Positions 1 through 7,930 of a DNA stretch of 20,996 bases are shown in pieces (position 1 is the stretch's first letter; the number at the start of each line of letters is the position of its first letter). A program made the position numbers and the translations under genes. The DNA comes from Pollutibacter sp044353505 (lineage in GTDB: Bacteria; Bacteroidota; Bacteroidia; Chitinophagales; Chitinophagaceae), in NCBI GenBank assembly GCA_044353505.1, contig JBILBU010000034.1:1-20996 (forward strand), read 5' to 3'. Below the pieces are notes generated by a model. That model was not told the DNA's origin, made no database searches, and was given only the letters and a program-made list of their open reading frames with translations.

Positions 1-416
1 AAGTCATAAAGTTAATAAAATATTGAAAATCTATTGTTTATATACTTTATATAAAGTGTTAATACACTATCTGCGATAAGTATTATTAAGCAAATGAGTT
101 CAGAAGTTAAAGAGTTTGAAGAATTTTGACACAATGTCATGTGGTTTTCATCATTTTTGAACAAAAATTAGATTAACTACTTATTTATATATAGTTATAT
201 TAAATATTGTAAATCAGTATAATACAATAAAATAAATACTTCATTTTTTGCTTCAAAAAGACTCTATTTTTGGCTATTTTGGGTAAATTTAAACTTTTTG
301 CTCATGCCCTTTTCTGAAGTTTTACTTTAGGTTGTTTTAGTGCCAATTGATTGAGGTGCTTGTTTTGTCCTTCATGTTTTTTACTGATTCATTTTGGCCT
401 TGTCGTCACACAAACT
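1..416. other. AT-rich intergenic spacer, no gene seen
   Basis: No convincing gene is visible. The first 250 bases are extremely AT-rich and include a 12-bp perfect palindrome, CTTTATATAAAG, at 45-56. One tiny reading frame begins ATG AGT TCA GAA near position 94 but stops after 11 codons. The upstream gene lies outside the window, so part of this DNA could be its downstream or upstream flank. I see no tRNA, hairpin terminator or coding periodicity before the terminator at 417. Confidence 0.6.
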
Positions 417-458
417 AAAAATGGGTTTAGGAGATGTTATCTTCCCAAACCCATTTTT
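417..458. terminator. Bidirectional intrinsic terminator
   Basis: A 12-bp perfect stem pairs AAAAATGGGTTT (417-428) with AAACCCATTTTT (447-458). After one mismatch, two more G-C pairs follow, and the remaining inner bases form the loop. The A-tract and T-tract at the two outer edges let it work in either direction. It lies about 75 bp past the stop codon of the minus-strand nitroreductase, so ending that transcript is its most likely job. Confidence 0.75.
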
Positions 459-533
459 CTGGTTTCGTCAAATAGGCCCAAACTTAGTTTAAGCCCTTTT
501 TAATGTCGGGCAATTTTCGGTTACCCTAAATAT

Positions 534-1172
534 TTAGGACTGAATAAAGAATTCTTCCTTACTCCTTCTAACCTTAGTTGCATTAGCCAAGTAGTCATTT
601 TCAGCATCCCTATACCCGAGGGCCAAAATACATGCTGAAGTCAGTCCTTTTTTGTCTAGGCCTAGTACTTCATCTACGCCGGCGGGATTAAATCCTTCCA
701 TAGGCGTTGAGTCGATTTTTTCGATTGCTGCCGCTGCCAATCCAAATCCCAAAGCTATATAGGCTTGTTTTGCAGCCCAGATAAGCAAATCCTCTGCTGA
801 GGTATTTGAAACTTTACCTTTTAGTGTTGCTGAAAAATCGGCTAACGCTTCAACTGGAATACCCCTAGTTGATGCAATTTCCGCCATATATTCATCAACA
901 TGCTGAACAGTAATGTTTTTCCATGGAGCAAATATGAGTAGGGCAGAGGATCCTGTAATCTGAGGTTGATTGTAGCAATGAGGGAGAAGGGCAGCCTTTA
1001 CAGCTGGATCTTTAACCACCACCACAGTGAAAGGTGCTAAACCAAATGAACTTGGGGCAAGGCGAACAGCCTCGAGAATATTCTCCAGTTGCTCTTGAGG
1101 TATTTGATTACCGTTCATTTTCTTGGTTGCATAGCGCCAGCTTAGTGCTGTAATTAAGTTTGTGTCTGTCAT
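534..1172 (-). CDS. NAD(P)H-dependent nitroreductase, NfsB-like
   Basis: Predicted FMN flavoprotein of the nitroreductase family (212 aa, the usual length), which reduces nitroaromatics, quinones or similar acceptors in the cytoplasm. Visible family signatures are the N-terminal SWRYATKKM (the conserved R-x-x-T-K that contacts FMN phosphate), APSSFGLAPF (FMN loop), the helix ALGFGLAAAAIEK, and a C-terminal LALGYRD followed by KVRRSKEEFF. An in-frame ATG exists at 1256, but I chose the ATG at 1172. A matching promoter lies at 1190-1220, between the two candidates, so the upstream start would not be transcribed; the family also begins close to this residue. The gene stands alone, divergent from tRNA-Val. 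The true substrate cannot be told from sequence. Confidence 0.9.
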   Translation of the reverse strand: MTDTNLITALSWRYATKKMNGNQIPQEQLENILEAVRLAPSSFGLAPFTVVVVKDPAVKAALLPHCYNQPQITGSSALLIFAPWKNITVQHVDEYMAEIASTRGIPVEALADFSATLKGKVSNTSAEDLLIWAAKQAYIALGFGLAAAAIEKIDSTPMEGFNPAGVDEVLGLDKKGLTSACILALGYRDAENDYLANATKVRRSKEEFFIQS

Positions 1173-1189
1173 ATTTAATGTTTGAACAT

Positions 1190-1220
1190 CAAAGTTAAAA
1201 ATAAAATGATTACCCTCAAA
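1190..1220 (-). promoter_or_regulatory. Bacteroidota-type promoter of the nitroreductase
   Basis: On the minus strand TTTG (1220-1217) is followed by exactly 19 bases and then TAACTTTG (1197-1190). This is a full match to the known Bacteroidetes consensus TTTG-N19-TAnnTTTG. Transcription would start near 1185, about a dozen bases before the ATG at 1172. This element fixes the start codon of the nitroreductase. Confidence 0.75.
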
Positions 1221-1240
1221 ATAAATTAGTTTTTTCAACC

Positions 1241-1248
1241 TATATTTG
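1241..1248 (+). promoter_or_regulatory. -7 element of tRNA-Val(UAC) promoter
   Basis: TATATTTG matches the Bacteroidetes -7 consensus TAnnTTTG and lies 11 bases before the mature tRNA 5' end. No clear TTTG is found 19-21 bases upstream, so the -33 box is weak or replaced by an activator or UP-like AT tract. It is divergent from the nitroreductase promoter about 20 bases away. Confidence 0.55.
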
Positions 1249-1259
1249 CAGCCCAATTA

Positions 1260-1334
1260 GGGAGTTTAGCTCAGCTGGTTTAGAGCATCTGCCTTACAAG
1301 CAGAGGGTCGGCGGTTCGATCCCGTCAACTCCCA
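1260..1334 (+). tRNA. tRNA-Val (anticodon UAC)
   Basis: A full cloverleaf can be drawn. The acceptor stem is GGGAGTT (1260-1266) with AACTCCC (1327-1333), and the discriminator is A1334. The anticodon stem is TCTGC (1288-1292) with GCAGA (1300-1304), with loop CTTACAA and anticodon TAC at 1295-1297. The T stem is GGCGG with CCGTC (one G-U pair) around loop TTCGATC. It decodes valine GUA/GUG codons. The 3' CCA is not encoded, so it must be added after transcription. Confidence 0.97.
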
Positions 1335-1345
1335 CTCTGATAATC

Positions 1346-1386
1346 AAGGCTTTAGGAAGGTAACACTTTTTAAAGCCTTTTTTTTT
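1346..1386 (+). terminator. Intrinsic terminator after tRNA-Val
   Basis: The perfect 9-bp stem AAGGCTTTA (1346-1354) with TAAAGCCTT (1371-1379) runs into nine consecutive T residues (1378-1386). It begins 12 bases after the tRNA 3' end, so the tRNA is a single-gene transcript. Confidence 0.88.
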
Positions 1387-1416
1387 GCATACAATTTGCA
1401 TACTTTTTCTGCATAT
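1384..1416. repeat. Tandem TTTGCATAC repeats at tRNA 3' flank
   Basis: TTTGCATAC occurs at 1384-1392 and 1395-1403, exactly 11 bases apart. A looser third copy, with TGCATA at 1410-1415, follows. Helical-turn spacing suggests same-face protein binding. The position just after a tRNA gene is typical of tyrosine-recombinase attachment or arm-type sites, but no integrase gene is present in this window. The link to integration is therefore only an inference. Confidence 0.45.
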
Positions 1417-1977
1417 AAGGGCAATAATCAGACAACATAGGAAAGCTTCCGTGTCTTAATTAACGGCCATTCCGTCTTATATTTTATTAAGACTTGCCTT
1501 TGTTGGTTGCCGGATTTAGGAGTTGCTTAAAATTTATAAAGTGACTTATTTGACTGATATGACATATACTCGATAAATTGAATATGGTGGGAAAAACGAT
1601 TTGCCGAGTTCCATTTCATTTGCATGTAGTTTAGTAATGCCTACCCATTAATCCCCTCATATACGTCAAAAAAATACTTGAAACCAATCACGCAGCTATA
1701 TTCATTTATTATAGCATTAAATTTAGTTCGCTCTTGATTTCAAATTTTCATATGCCCATCCCTTTCATTTGACCTCCCCCGCCCCTTAATCAACTTAGTT
1801 AGCACCCCCCGTCATTGCTTCTCAGGAATAATCTTTCTCGTTAGAGTTTTATGTACATGAGAAAGTATTCTACTCCCACCTAAAACCCCTCCAACAATTC
1901 AGAGCCCCCGAAGCACCCTCCTAGGTTCGGATGTTAGGAAGCTCATATTCATTCACACCACAAAAAACCAATTAATC
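1417..1977. other. Non-coding gap with C-rich block
   Basis: There are about 560 bases without a credible gene. The left part is AT-rich, with a weak 8-bp inverted repeat GTCTTAAT/ATTAAGAC at 1453-1460 and 1486-1493. From about 1755 to 1922 the plus strand becomes strikingly rich in C runs (1755-1757, 1760-1762, 1776-1780, 1782-1785, 1805-1810), unlike the rest of the window. A 7-bp hairpin CTTTCTC/GAGAAAG sits at 1833-1839 and 1859-1865. No ORF with family features was seen on either strand. Confidence 0.55.
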
Positions 1978-2274
1978 ATGGTAACAGTAACAGCATGTCT
2001 CGAAAGACAAAAGAAAGATGGTTCGTCATTTGTAGTCCTAGAAATTTCAGGCTCTGCAGAAATGGTTTTAAGCCAGACAACACAAAAATGGTACGTAACT
2101 CTCAGGAAATGCACTATTCCCTTCACTGGAAAAATGGACGTTGCTAAAATGCTCATTGGTCAGAAAATTGATGGCGAGATTGTAAGAACAATTGTAGAGC
2201 CTTATCAATTTACCAACCCTCGTTCTGGAGAAGTTATTACTCTCCAGCACAGTTACTCTTTCAGGCCAAATTGA
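1978..2274 (+). CDS. Hypothetical protein, 98 aa
   Basis: I do not recognise a named family. The protein starts at ATG 1978 and has no signal peptide or membrane segment, so it is probably cytoplasmic. It is predicted to be rich in short beta strands (for example SSFVVLEISGSAEMV and KWYVTLRKCTIPF), followed by DVAKMLIGQKIDGEIVRT and a C-terminal stretch EVITLQHSYSF. That pattern would suit a small beta-barrel such as an OB-like fold, but this is speculation. Two overlapping minus-strand frames lack coding character, and this frame has the more natural protein composition. It stands alone between the C-rich gap and the large secreted protein, with no clear promoter or Shine-Dalgarno sequence. 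Confidence 0.65.
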   Translation: MVTVTACLERQKKDGSSFVVLEISGSAEMVLSQTTQKWYVTLRKCTIPFTGKMDVAKMLIGQKIDGEIVRTIVEPYQFTNPRSGEVITLQHSYSFRPN

Positions 2275-2412
2275 TTGCGGAATTGCTCTTTTAAAAGAAT
2301 ACAACGTGATAGTTTTCAGATATTTTCAGACCAAATATTACTTATCTTACACGTGTTAAATATCACTTCTAATTAGATGATTACACCATTCTTAAGAATA
2401 TATATTTTTAAT

Positions 2413-5400
2413 ATGAACACGAAATTTCTACTTTATTCATTTAAAATAATTTCTTCGACTCTAATTGTTAGTAGCATCATATTAAGTTCTGTATTCGCGC
2501 AATCAAATATAACTGGAACATTGAAAGGGTTGGCCTCAGAAGATTCTGCAATTGTAAGAATTCAAAAATCTGGTGAAAGTTTTTTTTTCAAAAAACTTGT
2601 TGGGACTACTCCTGTGAGTGATATCCCATTTGAATTCAAAGATATCAGTAACGGGAAATGGTCAATATCAGTAGACGCGAAAGGATATTTGTTCCCTGTT
2701 GCTAAAGTCATTGAACTGAATAATAATACTATTGATAATGTTATCACTCTTACAAAAGCTCCGTCAGATAGCAACTTTTCATATCAATGGCAAGATGATA
2801 GTAGTTATGTAGGACATGCACAGCAAGCATACATAAATGACAAAGTAGAGATTAACATTTTGGGCAAAGCGGAAAAGGTGCCGGATGATTTTAATGCAAT
2901 TAATCTCTTAAATGAATATGGTTTTTATCTGAGTGATTCCATTTCTCTTTGGACCAGTGAAGATGCATACAGGCTCTATCAAACCGTTAAGAAATTTAAT
3001 TTCCAGAAATTTGGTGAAAGAGATTCAGTCAGAGTTAAAGTAGTTTGGCAGATTACTGACTCCTATATTGACAAGGATATTGATTTCTCAATGCGAAATG
3101 ATATTGTCTTCATTCGTATTTCAAGAGCTGCTTTTACTTATGCATCTCCTCTTGTTGTAACAGTAGATGGAGTAAAAGGTAAGTTTTTCTCTAAGAGGCT
3201 TTTTAATGCATTAGTATATTATTATACAGATAGGGGGACATTATCACATAAGATTGAGGAAATTGCCACAACCAGATATGGAATAGAATTTCTTACCCCA
3301 AGTTCATTTTTGCAAACATTAATGGGAGAAACTGAAACAAATTTTCAGTCATTTACTAGTGAAGAAAAATTGATCATCTTGTCAATGTTTGAGGAGTATC
3401 CTGATGCGATGCAACGTCAGGATCAATTGAAATATATGGTGAGGAGGGTAAACGGACAAAAGCATCCAGTTTATCCTGATGCACCTGCAATTGCATGGGT
3501 TACTAATCAAAATATAGAATGGATGGAAGGTGCATTTAAGGAGGCATCCATTGAATATATGCAAAGACTGGTTTTACATGAAAAAGCACATTTTTTGTGG
3601 GAGTATACCTTTGATTCAACCACAAAAAAAGATTGGGCAGAAATGGGTGGGTGGTTCATGGATCCATCCTCTGGCTCCGGCTGGTCTACATCCAATACTA
3701 CTGAGTTTGTTTCACCTTACGCTCATTTAAAGAATCCAAATGAGGATATGGCTGAGAGTATTGCCTACTTCATCACTAATCCTGAGGCATTAAGAAGTAG
3801 GTCCTTGAAAAAATTTGAATTTATTCGCGACAGGATTATGAAAGGGACCAGATATATTTCTGTCATAAGACCTGATCTTACATTTACAGTTTATAATTTA
3901 TTTCCTGACTACAATTACCCTGGAAAGATCAAAAGAACAAAGCTGGAAGTTTTCGGAAAAGAAAATGAAGACAAAAAAGTTGTACTTGAAATAGAACTCA
4001 CAATAATCAACAAAGAATTTGATGGGGCCGATTGGGCAAGTTGTAGATTCACAAGTTCTATAGGTACGATTAAAGACATGGGCCTATTCCCCATTAACCC
4101 CGAAAAGTCAATTCTTCGAGGGGAAATGTCGCTATCAAAACTTGCAAAAAGTGGATACTGGATTGTGCCGCAAATAGTGATTGGTGACCGACAAGGAAAT
4201 CTGCGATTAGAAAATAATACAACTTATGGACTCAAATGTTTCGTTAATAATCCTTTAGAGGATGTTACACCACCTTTATACATTCAAAATTCATTGAAAT
4301 TGGATAGTGTTCAAGCTAAAATGATTGATTTTACAGGTAGTTTGGCAGTTGATAGATGTGGGTCCTGTGCTGACACGCTTACTCCAATTAATACTATTAA
4401 AGTGAGTTTCGATTTGATAGAAAAAAATCAGATAAACCCAGATGGTCGAGCATTAGCCACAATATATCTACCCACTTTTGATAGTACTAACAGTTATAAC
4501 ATACAACCTTATAGTTTCGAAGTTCAAATCAGTGGAAGCGGAATTAAAAATGATTTTGTTGATAGTATAAAGCGACCAGAATTTTATTTTCCAATACCAG
4601 ATTACTATCCTTCGGGTTACTACTCAATATCAGCCATTACTATGGCGGATCAGGCATTAAATTATAGACAAGTTCTTTTTGACAAAGACACTGCAAATGA
4701 TAATTATTTTATTGCCCCAAAATTTATAAATCAAAGATCCCTGAGGGATAGTATATATTTTAAAACGAAATATCCAGATATGAAGCCACCTGTTCTTGAT
4801 TTGAATGATATTCAAATTCAGGCAACACCAACTAATCCAACTTCTCCAAATGGAGAAACGCTTTTTGAAATGTGGTTATGGATCAAAGATGAATCTGATT
4901 TTCCTGGTAAGGCCTCAGGGTTCACACACGGTAGTTATACTTTGCGAGATCCCCAAGGACTAGAGCACAATTATTCTATGCAGAGAGATCTTGGCAATCT
5001 ATACTATGAAGTCATTCCAGACTCCTCTATCTATGGCTTTAAGCGGTATTATTTCAAAACGTTACTACCCGTTGGATCCCCTCCTGGCTTGTGGGGGGTC
5101 TCATCAATAACTTTATTTGATAAATCCAGAAATAGAAAATATTACAACTTTGTAGAAATTGTTCGCTTTGATGTAGAGGAGTCCCAGGCATTACAAGTTA
5201 CACCTTATGTCGAAATCCTTGGTAAGAAGGTAAATATGTATAATGTTGACTCGGCTTCAGTGGCAATAGGTTGTAAATCCTGCAAAGATCAAAATTACCG
5301 ATTGCGAATGTACAGCTCAATGGGTGGCACCTCAGTTGTTTATGAAGGCATCATGACTTCAGACACTATCAAAATTTCTAATCTCAAGCTTTCGGGAGTT

Positions 5401-6882
5401 AATGATGGAATACTTTACGCAACAGTATTTATTTTAGATAGTTCAAAAGCATTAATTGGCACCGGTAGGACGACATACACTAAGGATACCAAAATTCCCA
5501 CTAGTCAAAAACTTCAAACCAATCTGTCAAATTTTGGTACGAGTAATCTTGATTCTTTAATTATTAATATTGAGTCTGCTGAATTAAATGGGTCTTATAA
5601 ACTAGTGTTATATCAGGAGACAGTCAATCAATCTAAAGTCAATAGTATCGTTAACAATATTGATGACATAAAACTACAAATGAACACGGTCACAAAGCTT
5701 TTCGGACAAGGTGATTCATTGATTCTTATGGGTAATTATATTGACGGAAATTTTAATATTGATGGGGCATCGATCAGAAATATGCTTGATGGTATAATTA
5801 AGATAAAATTTTATCTATACGATTCTGTCGGAAATGAGGGTAGTCTCATTGAAAAAAATATATACAAGGATACTAAAAATCCAGAAATTGCACTATCTAA
5901 AAGCAGTCTAAATGGCTTAAAATTGTTGTATGAGTTAACAGTTAATGAGTATATATCAAACAAGCTCATTAAAGAATCTCTACTTATTGGCAACGGTAGT
6001 ATTGATTCATTATCTCAGATGTCAAACAAAAAATATAATTTATACATAACTAAGTTATGTAATGATACAACTTCAGTAACATTGAAGGCTGGAGCACTTT
6101 TAGATACAGTGGGGAATAAAAATAGTGAAACTAGTTTCAAATTTATTGATAGCATTATCCCAGCTCAGCCACTTGTATCTAACTATTCAGTCTGTCAAGG
6201 TAATACTTCACTTCAATTATCTGCTACACCTGCGGAACAATCCATTCTCAGCTGGTATACCACTATTTCTGGTGGAACAGCTTCCCCAACAGCACCAACA
6301 CCTTCCACATCAACTGCAGGGTCGACAGATTATTATGTAAGTCAAACTTCAACTGTAACTTCCTGTGAAAGTCCAATAATAGTAGTTACAGTAAAAATTG
6401 TTGATATACCTCCTAAGCCAACAATAACATTAGATGCAGAACGCAACTTAATTTCAAGTGAATTATCAGGTAATCAGTGGTATTCAGATTTAACTGCAAT
6501 AACAAATGCAACATCAAATATATTCAAACCCACTGCCTCTGGAAATTATTCTGTGAAAATTGTCAATGAAGGATGCGAAGGTCCAATTTCAGAAACGTAC
6601 AACTATCTAATTACAAGTATAGAAAACTTTGAAGATGGCGAATACATTAAACTCTACCCTATACCAACTAATGGAGTCCTAACCTTTGATTATTATATAA
6701 GAAATACCAATAAATTAAATATAGATTTATATGGGATAAATGGCACGAAAATATACCAGATGAAAAATATTAGATCAGGAGAAAAAATACATCTTTCAAC
6801 CCTACCCAAAGCGACATACATAATCAAAATTAATGACTCAAAAGGTAAACTTCGATCAATCAAATCAGTAATTTTTCAATAA
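2413..6882 (+). CDS. T9SS-exported HExxH metallopeptidase-like multidomain protein
   Basis: Giant secreted protein of 1489 aa. Residues 1-29 form a Sec signal peptide (cleavage after VFA). Residues ~30-110 look like a carboxypeptidase-regulatory beta sandwich. Residues ~115-480 hold a probable zinc-peptidase core, with HEKAH at 389-393 (HExxH) and a downstream NEDMAES whose Glu448 is a plausible third zinc ligand, as in lethal-factor-like gluzincins. The middle has several Ig/FN3-like beta modules with paired cysteines (CGSCAD, CKSC). Near the end an Ig-like module (CQGNTSLQLSATP) precedes a type A T9SS sorting domain from LYPIPTNG (~1411) to the C-terminus. The export route (Sec, then T9SS, cleavage and surface attachment or release) is established for this domain; peptidase activity is inferred. 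An ATG 36 bases upstream would put 12 extra residues before the signal peptide, so I chose 2413. Substrate unknown. Confidence 0.85.
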   Translation: MNTKFLLYSFKIISSTLIVSSIILSSVFAQSNITGTLKGLASEDSAIVRIQKSGESFFFKKLVGTTPVSDIPFEFKDISNGKWSISVDAKGYLFPVAKVIELNNNTIDNVITLTKAPSDSNFSYQWQDDSSYVGHAQQAYINDKVEINILGKAEKVPDDFNAINLLNEYGFYLSDSISLWTSEDAYRLYQTVKKFNFQKFGERDSVRVKVVWQITDSYIDKDIDFSMRNDIVFIRISRAAFTYASPLVVTVDGVKGKFFSKRLFNALVYYYTDRGTLSHKIEEIATTRYGIEFLTPSSFLQTLMGETETNFQSFTSEEKLIILSMFEEYPDAMQRQDQLKYMVRRVNGQKHPVYPDAPAIAWVTNQNIEWMEGAFKEASIEYMQRLVLHEKAHFLWEYTFDSTTKKDWAEMGGWFMDPSSGSGWSTSNTTEFVSPYAHLKNPNEDMAESIAYFITNPEALRSRSLKKFEFIRDRIMKGTRYISVIRPDLTFTVYNLFPDYNYPGKIKRTKLEVFGKENEDKKVVLEIELTIINKEFDGADWASCRFTSSIGTIKDMGLFPINPEKSILRGEMSLSKLAKSGYWIVPQIVIGDRQGNLRLENNTTYGLKCFVNNPLEDVTPPLYIQNSLKLDSVQAKMIDFTGSLAVDRCGSCADTLTPINTIKVSFDLIEKNQINPDGRALATIYLPTFDSTNSYNIQPYSFEVQISGSGIKNDFVDSIKRPEFYFPIPDYYPSGYYSISAITMADQALNYRQVLFDKDTANDNYFIAPKFINQRSLRDSIYFKTKYPDMKPPVLDLNDIQIQATPTNPTSPNGETLFEMWLWIKDESDFPGKASGFTHGSYTLRDPQGLEHNYSMQRDLGNLYYEVIPDSSIYGFKRYYFKTLLPVGSPPGLWGVSSITLFDKSRNRKYYNFVEIVRFDVEESQALQVTPYVEILGKKVNMYNVDSASVAIGCKSCKDQNYRLRMYSSMGGTSVVYEGIMTSDTIKISNLKLSGVNDGILYATVFILDSSKALIGTGRTTYTKDTKIPTSQKLQTNLSNFGTSNLDSLIINIESAELNGSYKLVLYQETVNQSKVNSIVNNIDDIKLQMNTVTKLFGQGDSLILMGNYIDGNFNIDGASIRNMLDGIIKIKFYLYDSVGNEGSLIEKNIYKDTKNPEIALSKSSLNGLKLLYELTVNEYISNKLIKESLLIGNGSIDSLSQMSNKKYNLYITKLCNDTTSVTLKAGALLDTVGNKNSETSFKFIDSIIPAQPLVSNYSVCQGNTSLQLSATPAEQSILSWYTTISGGTASPTAPTPSTSTAGSTDYYVSQTSTVTSCESPIIVVTVKIVDIPPKPTITLDAERNLISSELSGNQWYSDLTAITNATSNIFKPTASGNYSVKIVNEGCEGPISETYNYLITSIENFEDGEYIKLYPIPTNGVLTFDYYIRNTNKLNIDLYGINGTKIYQMKNIRSGEKIHLSTLPKATYIIKINDSKGKLRSIKSVIFQ

Positions 6883-6905
6883 ATACAGATATACTTTTTA
6901 TTTAT

Positions 6906-7358
6906 TCATTCATGCATCCAACCCTTGATATGCTCTAGGTTCTTTACCCTTTCAACAACGCCAGCTTTGCCGGTCCATTTCATTCGCTTAAGCATTACCA
7001 GATAGTCATTCACATAAGCTTCCATCATATCCCGCTTGAATACTATTCTTACAGTGCTTTTGTCATCAAAAATGAAATCCCGATCAACTCTTGTTGTAAT
7101 TTTCAAATTCGTCCCATTATTGTTCATCGTCCCAAAAACGGTCTCTTTCTTATTGAATAGAATAACATATCCAATAGGATATCCCTTATATAAACTGTCA
7201 AGCAAGTCTCTGACCTTTGATGAATCCCAAACAAATGGTCTCTGGACCTCTGGAATGGCAATTTGGCCATCGCGAACAAAAGCCAAGAAAGTTGAAATGT
7301 GGTGTTGGTTAACGGAATACTTTTGGGTTTGCATATTTTTATTAAATACTGTTTTCAA
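6906..7358 (-). pseudogene. Chimeric remnant: DUF262 N-terminus joined to an enzyme C-terminal fragment
   Basis: This 150-codon frame joins two unrelated pieces. Residues ~13-66 are the classic start of a DUF262 (GmrS-like) protein: YSVNQHHISTF, IAIPEVQRPFVWDSSKVRDLLDSLYKG, YPIGYVI. The family would continue to a DGQQR nucleotide-binding motif, but that is absent. From about residue 67 (near 7160) the sequence changes to VDRDFIFDDKSTVRIVFKRD, MEAYVNDYLVMLKRM and VKNLEHIKGW, which resembles the C-terminal beta-sandwich of some glycoside hydrolases. That second assignment is from memory and tentative. The start may be 7358 or 7334. The product lacks the DUF262 catalytic parts, so I call it a broken gene rather than a restriction enzyme. 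It ends convergently 24 bases from the large secreted gene. Confidence 0.7.
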
Positions 7359-7405
7359 GTTTGGGAAATTGCCATTTCAACCACAAATGTTGATTCGGAG
7401 TGTAA

Positions 7406-7834
7406 ATCGTCAGCATAAAGTGGACTAAAAAAGGTCTAAAAAGGTTTAAGCAAGATGTGCTTCGTTTTAAGCCAGATGTTCTCTTTGTTGATTATGCGTT
7501 GAATGATAGGGGAATCGGACTTGAAGCTTCAAAAAAGGCATGGGAATTAATGATTAAGGCAGCGCTAAAACTAAATATTAAGGTGATTTTATTTACTCCT
7601 TCACCCGATCAAAGTGTGAATATATTAGAAACGGATACAGATCTTGATAAACATGCAGGACAAATCCGGCATCTGGCGGCTGATTATGGTGTTGGATTGA
7701 TTGATAGTTATGCTTTATTCAAACAAAAAGTCAGGGAGGGGGGCCAGCTTGAATCCTATATGTCGCAGGTCAATCATCCCAATAAAAAGGGTCATGAGCT
7801 GATCGCCATTGAGATAATGAGTTATTTTAAATAG
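7406..7834 (+). pseudogene. SGNH/GDSL hydrolase, 5'-truncated
   Basis: This is the C-terminal two thirds of an SGNH-fold esterase/lipase. The open frame runs from just after a TAA at 7403; a GTG at 7457 would give 125 aa. Visible parts are FKPDVLFVDYALND (block III, with the oxyanion Asn), VILFTPSPDQ, YGVGLIDSYALF and the end block VNHPNKKGHELIA with the catalytic His. The N-terminal GDS block with the nucleophilic serine is missing, so hydrolase activity is not expected. The homology seems to continue a little upstream of the GTG (KRFKQDVLRFKPDV), which points to truncation of a longer gene near 7403-7450 rather than a true short protein. It lies 96 bases before the DUF2231/DUF1553 gene and may once have belonged to the same unit. 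Confidence 0.72.
7425..7445. repeat. Short direct repeat at the truncation point
   Basis: CTAAAAAAGGT (7425-7435) is followed at once by CTAAAAAGGT (7436-7445). The near-identical pair sits exactly where the SGNH hydrolase loses its N-terminal half. It could be a slippage product or a footprint of the rearrangement. Confidence 0.5.
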
Positions 7835-7930
7835 TTTTTAGATGCGCTGAACTTAATATTTCCTTTTGGCTCTGAGAATCTCCCTGTTTTTTAATAAATT
7901 AGGGTCTATAAACTCCCAAAAGACGAACTA

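Noticed and set aside
1872..1879. ACTCCCAC as a second copy of the tRNA-Val 3' end (an att repeat)
   Set aside because: Only eight bases match 1328-1335, too short to call a duplicated attachment site.
1953..2304. Two minus-strand reading frames (1953-2156 and 2068-2304) over the 98-aa gene
   Set aside because: Their translations are irregular and cysteine/phenylalanine-rich, and they overlap each other. The plus-strand frame has the natural composition.
6878..6906. AT-only inverted repeat AATAAATA/TATTTATT between convergent genes, as a terminator
   Set aside because: It has no G-C pairs in the stem, so stability would be very low. Chance is likely in AT-rich DNA.
6906..7358. DUF262 frame as an intact type IV restriction or anti-phage system
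   Set aside because: It lacks the DGQQR motif and the nuclease half, and switches to an unrelated sequence.
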